From positions 1-9,458 of the forward strand of contig JAOAPG010000108.1 of assembly GCA_025462785.1 (NCBI GenBank): a DNA stretch of 9,458 nucleotides, written 5' to 3'. Each line of letters opens with the position of its first letter. The first letter of the stretch is position 1. Below, one piece after another: positions 7,127 through 9,458 of the stretch. The notes beneath the pieces are model-generated. The model saw only the letters and a program-made list of their open reading frames with translations, had not been told where the DNA came from and did not search any database. The position numbers and the translations under genes are program-made. The DNA is from Acidobacteriaceae bacterium. Its GTDB lineage: Bacteria; Acidobacteriota; Terriglobia; Terriglobales; Acidobacteriaceae.

Positions 7127-7293
7127 TGAGCAAATTCTTGGCTCTGTGCTGGGCAGCGTTGCGGGAGATTTTCGATGAATCCGCATACACACGTTTCTTA
7201 GATCGGCAAAAAGTTTCTTCGTCACGCGAAACGTATGCCGCCTTTTTGAGGGAAAATGAACTCGCGAAGGCACGCCGTCCGAGATGCTGCTGA
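7123..7293 (+). CDS. ybdD: YbdD/YjiX family small protein (CstA partner)
   Basis: This 56-aa frame starts in an ATGA overlap with the cstA stop and has GAGGAG just upstream. It resembles the YbdD/YjiX (DUF466, Sel_put) family, small proteins encoded right after cstA/btsT-type transporters and reported to be needed for pyruvate uptake by them. Supporting features are the small basic N-terminus with Trp10, FDESAYTRFLDRQ (17-29), ETYAAFLREN (36-45), and a basic C-terminus ending RPRCC. The Cys-Cys end is, as I recall, common in the family. The usual acidic/His segment between the two aromatic motifs is shorter here. Size and position strongly support the call. The residue match is modest because the family is short. 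Confidence 0.85.
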   Translation: MMSKFLALCWAALREIFDESAYTRFLDRQKVSSSRETYAAFLRENELAKARRPRCC

Positions 7294-7308
7294 GGTACAC
7301 TCATTTCG

Positions 7309-7815
7309 ATGCGCGTGATGGGAATAGATTGCGGCACGGGATACACAGGCTACGGCGTGGTCGAACTCTGCCGTGACGGCAAGCTGCTGTGCCTTACTTG
7401 TGGCGCGGTAAAGCTGAGTGCCCGCGAAAGTATGTCAGCCCGGCTGGCAATCATTTTTAAGCAGCTTGGCGCGATTATCCAGGAACATCGACCAGACAAT
7501 GTTGCGATTGAAGATGTCTTCTACGCATTGAATGTGAAGTCGGCTCTCAAACTGGGGCAGGTGCGCGGAGTCGCCATGCTGGCAGCATCTTCGGCTGGAC
7601 TGCAGGTTTCTGAATACTCGCCTTTGACCATCAAGTCAGCCGTGGTCGGATACGGAAGAGCAGAAAAGCAGCAGGTGCAGCATATGGTCACGCAGCTTCT
7701 TAACCTGACAGAAATTCCCGAGCCACCGGATGCAGCCGATGCTCTAGCTATCGCAATTTGTCACCTGCATACTTCAGCAACCCTGGAACGGCACCGCGCC
7801 GCTGTTGGCGGGTGA
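7309..7815 (+). CDS. ruvC: Crossover junction endodeoxyribonuclease RuvC
   Basis: RuvC (EC 3.1.21.10) is a dimeric, Mg-dependent nuclease that resolves Holliday junctions, working with RuvAB. The 168-aa product is typical length. The four RNase H-fold acidic residues are visible: Asp7 in GIDCGTG, Glu68 in AIEDVFYALN, and Asp141 and Asp144 in PPDAADALAIA. NVKSALKLGQVRGV (75-88) and YGRAEKQQVQ (115-124) are also characteristic. The ATG at 7309 gives the usual MRVMGID N-terminus. GAGGT at 7292-7296, overlapping the ybdD stop, is 12 nt away and rather far. It follows the ybdD stop by 15 bp, so it is probably on the cstA transcript. No ruvA or ruvB is present in the window. Confidence 0.97.
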   Translation: MRVMGIDCGTGYTGYGVVELCRDGKLLCLTCGAVKLSARESMSARLAIIFKQLGAIIQEHRPDNVAIEDVFYALNVKSALKLGQVRGVAMLAASSAGLQVSEYSPLTIKSAVVGYGRAEKQQVQHMVTQLLNLTEIPEPPDAADALAIAICHLHTSATLERHRAAVGG

Positions 7816-7879
7816 CAGCATCACCCAAAAAGTGACCGAGACATCGGTACAAAGAAACACAACAAACGCATTCCTCTGG

Positions 7880-7885
7880 CATAAT
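7880..7885 (+). promoter_or_regulatory. Candidate -10 element directly before the secreted-protein gene
   Basis: CATAAT matches the -10 consensus at 5 of 6 positions and ends 8 nt before the ATG at 7894. Initiation at the usual distance would begin at or next to that ATG, giving a leaderless or nearly leaderless mRNA. No Shine-Dalgarno lies in the same interval. The -35 at the expected distance is poor. Confidence 0.35.
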
Positions 7886-7893
7886 TCATTCTG

Positions 7894-8595
7894 ATGCAAG
7901 CCGGAATTTCCCAACGCCTCAATTTGGCTTCCGCACGACGGACCGTTTCGGCTCACCTGCTCTGCTTCGCTTGCCTATGTTGCATTCTCTGCGTATTAGT
8001 CGTGGCACAGGATGCGATTGTTCCCACGGTGACGTTTTCGTGCGATTTCCCCGGAGCCGATCCTGAACACTACGCGATTTCGATTGCGTCCGACGGAAAT
8101 TCCTCGTACCGATCGGATGGTAAGCTTAACCGGCAGTCCGAGGCTGATCCCTTTCATCTTGATTTCGCTGTCTCCCAACCCACTCGCACTCGCGTCTTCG
8201 ATCTGGCGAAACGCGCACACTACTTTGAAGGAAAGGTGGATTCGGGGAAGAAGAACATCGCTTCCAGTGGAGTTAAGGTTCTGACCTACAAAGACGCGCA
8301 AAAGACCACCCAGGCTACTTACAACTATTCTCCCATTCAGGCGGTGCAGGATCTCACCTCGCTCTTGCAGAGTCTGTCCGCCACTCTGGAGTTCGGTCGG
8401 CGCCTCGAGTATTACCATCGCTTCCAGAAGCTTGCGCTCGATGACGAGCTCAAGACTATGGAGGATATGGCCCACCGGAATAGTCTTGAGGAGATTGATG
8501 CCGTCGGGTCAATTCTGCAGGCAATCGTTGAGGATCCCAGCCTCATGAATGTGGTTCGAGCTCGTGCCCAGCGATTAATGTCTACGAGTAAATGA
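7894..8595 (+). CDS. Secreted or membrane-anchored protein of unknown function
   Basis: I do not recognise this 233-aa protein. The N-terminus has basic residues (Arg8, Arg15, Arg16), then a hydrophobic Cys-rich segment at about 21-38 (Cys24, 27, 29, 30, 33) ending VVAQD. This fits a signal peptide or a single anchor, with export to the periplasm. No clear lipobox is seen. The mature part begins with a beta-rich segment around VTFSCDFPGADPEHYAISI (46-64), a pattern of small exported domains. The second half (about 146-230) is mostly helical, with charged heptad-like stretches and no Cys. It lies 78 bp after ruvC and 114 bp before the FecR-domain gene on the same strand. There is no Shine-Dalgarno before the ATG and no upstream in-frame alternative of note. 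Coding status is supported by length, exported-protein architecture and continuity. Confidence 0.8.
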   Translation: MQAGISQRLNLASARRTVSAHLLCFACLCCILCVLVVAQDAIVPTVTFSCDFPGADPEHYAISIASDGNSSYRSDGKLNRQSEADPFHLDFAVSQPTRTRVFDLAKRAHYFEGKVDSGKKNIASSGVKVLTYKDAQKTTQATYNYSPIQAVQDLTSLLQSLSATLEFGRRLEYYHRFQKLALDDELKTMEDMAHRNSLEEIDAVGSILQAIVEDPSLMNVVRARAQRLMSTSK

Positions 8596-8624
8596 CTCTG
8601 CATTCCAGCACCATCTCTTCGATT

Positions 8625-8639
8625 TGTAAAATCTTTACA
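8625..8639. promoter_or_regulatory. Perfect inverted repeat upstream of the FecR-domain gene
   Basis: TGTAAA (8625-8630) and TTTACA (8634-8639) are separated by ATC. The right arm also matches a -35 hexamer at 5 of 6 positions, though no good -10 lies 16-18 bp on. It could be a repressor operator for the downstream gene. No T-run follows the right arm, so it does not look like an intrinsic terminator. The regulator is unknown. Confidence 0.35.
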
Positions 8640-8696
8640 TTTGGCAACGTAAAAACACAAAACGGTGCTCTAATGAGGTTGGTAGTTCTTCGGCCC

Positions 8697-8702
8697 AGGG
8701 AG
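8697..8702 (+). promoter_or_regulatory. Ribosome binding site of the FecR-domain gene
   Basis: AGGGAG is 7 nt before the ATG at 8710. An in-frame TAG at 8683-8685 excludes earlier starts. Confidence 0.7.
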
Positions 8703-8709
8703 TTCCCCA

Positions 8710-9458
8710 ATGTCTACGCGCGCAATCGAATTTCCTCTACTTTCCTTCGTAGTTTTAGCACTCTTAAGCGTTTCAGCATTCGGAGATTCGCAGGTACGCA
8801 TCGTCCGTCTCAGCGCGGTTGACGGGAACGTGCAGTTTGACAACGCAGCCACCCAGCGCTACGAAAAAGCGTTCTTAAATCTGCCGATCACCCAAGGTGT
8901 CAAGCTGCGTTCACAAAGTGATGGCAGGGCCGAGGTGGAATTCGAGGACGGAAGCACATTGCGCATCGTTCCCGATTCCGCTGTCGAATTTCTCCAGCTC
9001 TCGCTGCTCAGCTCCGGCGGTAAGGTCTCCGCGATTCATGTAAAACAAGGAACGGCGTACGTTAACTTCGCGGGCACGAAAGATGGTCAGCTCACGATAA
9101 CCTTTGGACAAGACAAAGTTGTCCTCACGCATGCGGCTCATTTGCGTCTGGAGGTTGCCGACGTAGATGCAGCGTTAGCAGTCTTTAAGGGAGATGTTCA
9201 GGTTGAGGGACCCTCGGGAACGATTACCGTCAGTAAAAATCAGACCGCGCTGTTTGACTTGGTCGACCAGAATCGCCACAAGCTCGCAAAAAATCTCGAA
9301 GAGGATCCTTACGACGAATGGGACAAACAGCAGGATCAATACCATCAGCGCTACACCTCCTCTAGCTATAACAGTTACTCGCCCTACGCCTACGGGACCG
9401 CTGATCTGTCCTATTACGGCAACTTTTTCAACGCCCCCGGTTATGGCATGATGTGGCA
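8710..9458 (+). CDS. FecR-domain secreted protein, truncated by the right window edge
   Basis: The frame runs open from the ATG at 8710 to the window end, giving 249 codons with no stop, so the C-terminus is missing. Residues 1-25 form a signal peptide (hydrophobic FPLLSFVVLALLSVSAFG), indicating export. Residues about 60-185 look like a FecR-type beta domain: PITQGVKLRSQSDGRAEVEF, then EDGSTLRIVPDSAVEF (79-94), VKQGTAYVNF (111-120), and AVFKGDVQVEGPSGTITVSKNQ (157-178, with GDVQVEG central). A charged linker (about 186-213) follows, then a Tyr/Ser/Gly-rich tail with SPYAYGTADLSYYGNFF (224-240) and NAPGYGMMW. In classical FecR the domain senses a TonB receptor and controls a sigma factor. Here the signal peptide and missing membrane-plus-anti-sigma region argue instead for a stand-alone exported surface or envelope protein. 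A similar tail is, as I recall, frequent in Acidobacteriota proteins. Confidence 0.88.
   Translation, partial: MSTRAIEFPLLSFVVLALLSVSAFGDSQVRIVRLSAVDGNVQFDNAATQRYEKAFLNLPITQGVKLRSQSDGRAEVEFEDGSTLRIVPDSAVEFLQLSLLSSGGKVSAIHVKQGTAYVNFAGTKDGQLTITFGQDKVVLTHAAHLRLEVADVDAALAVFKGDVQVEGPSGTITVSKNQTALFDLVDQNRHKLAKNLEEDPYDEWDKQQDQYHQRYTSSSYNSYSPYAYGTADLSYYGNFFNAPGYGMMW

Noticed and set aside
7810..7826. Perfect 6-bp hairpin GGGTGA / TCACCC across the ruvC stop codon, as a terminator
   Set aside because: It is followed by an A-run, not a T-run, on the plus strand, and there is no minus-strand gene for it to end.
7835..7848. ACCGA / TCGGT hairpin after ruvC
   Set aside because: The 5-bp stem has no T-run after it on the plus strand. 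The T-run on the minus strand serves no visible gene.

Overview
This window is a stretch of ordinary bacterial chromosome with moderate GC content. Eight well-supported genes and one gene cut by the right edge lie on both strands, with short gaps between them. The lineage is inferred, not proven. The last gene is a secreted FecR-domain protein whose tail is rich in Tyr and Gly and contains a YGTADLSYYG-type stretch. Together with the small-secreted-protein style of its neighbour and the mix of housekeeping genes, this suggests Acidobacteriota (class Terriglobia or near it).

Layout. Positions 1-143 look like the end of an insertion sequence whose body lies outside the window: two 25-bp repeats starting GGGGACACTT, ending in CA. 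A 31-bp tandem duplication built from four copies of AGATCGATGACT follows directly. Next come glgA (glycogen synthase, minus strand), then divergently rsmA (16S rRNA dimethyltransferase) and a MEMO1/AmrB-family gene on the plus strand. These converge on a phosphofructokinase gene (minus strand) that has a clear intrinsic terminator. A 312-bp divergent spacer separates that gene from a plus-strand run: cstA, then a 56-aa YbdD/YjiX-family gene overlapping the cstA stop, then ruvC 15 bp later. The window ends with a secreted protein of unknown function and the truncated FecR-domain gene.

Functional reading. Three genes concern carbon flow. GlgA builds storage glucan. The phosphofructokinase carries the residue pair (Asp104, Lys124) that marks pyrophosphate-dependent enzymes rather than ATP-dependent ones. 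CstA with its small partner is a carbon-starvation transporter for peptides or pyruvate. RsmA and RuvC are housekeeping. I see no CRISPR array, rRNA, tRNA, prophage or defence island. No wholly new system is visible. The most useful points are the probable PPi-dependence of the phosphofructokinase, the small cstA partner gene, the truncated FecR-domain gene, a possible leaderless secreted-protein gene, and the repeat cluster at the left edge.
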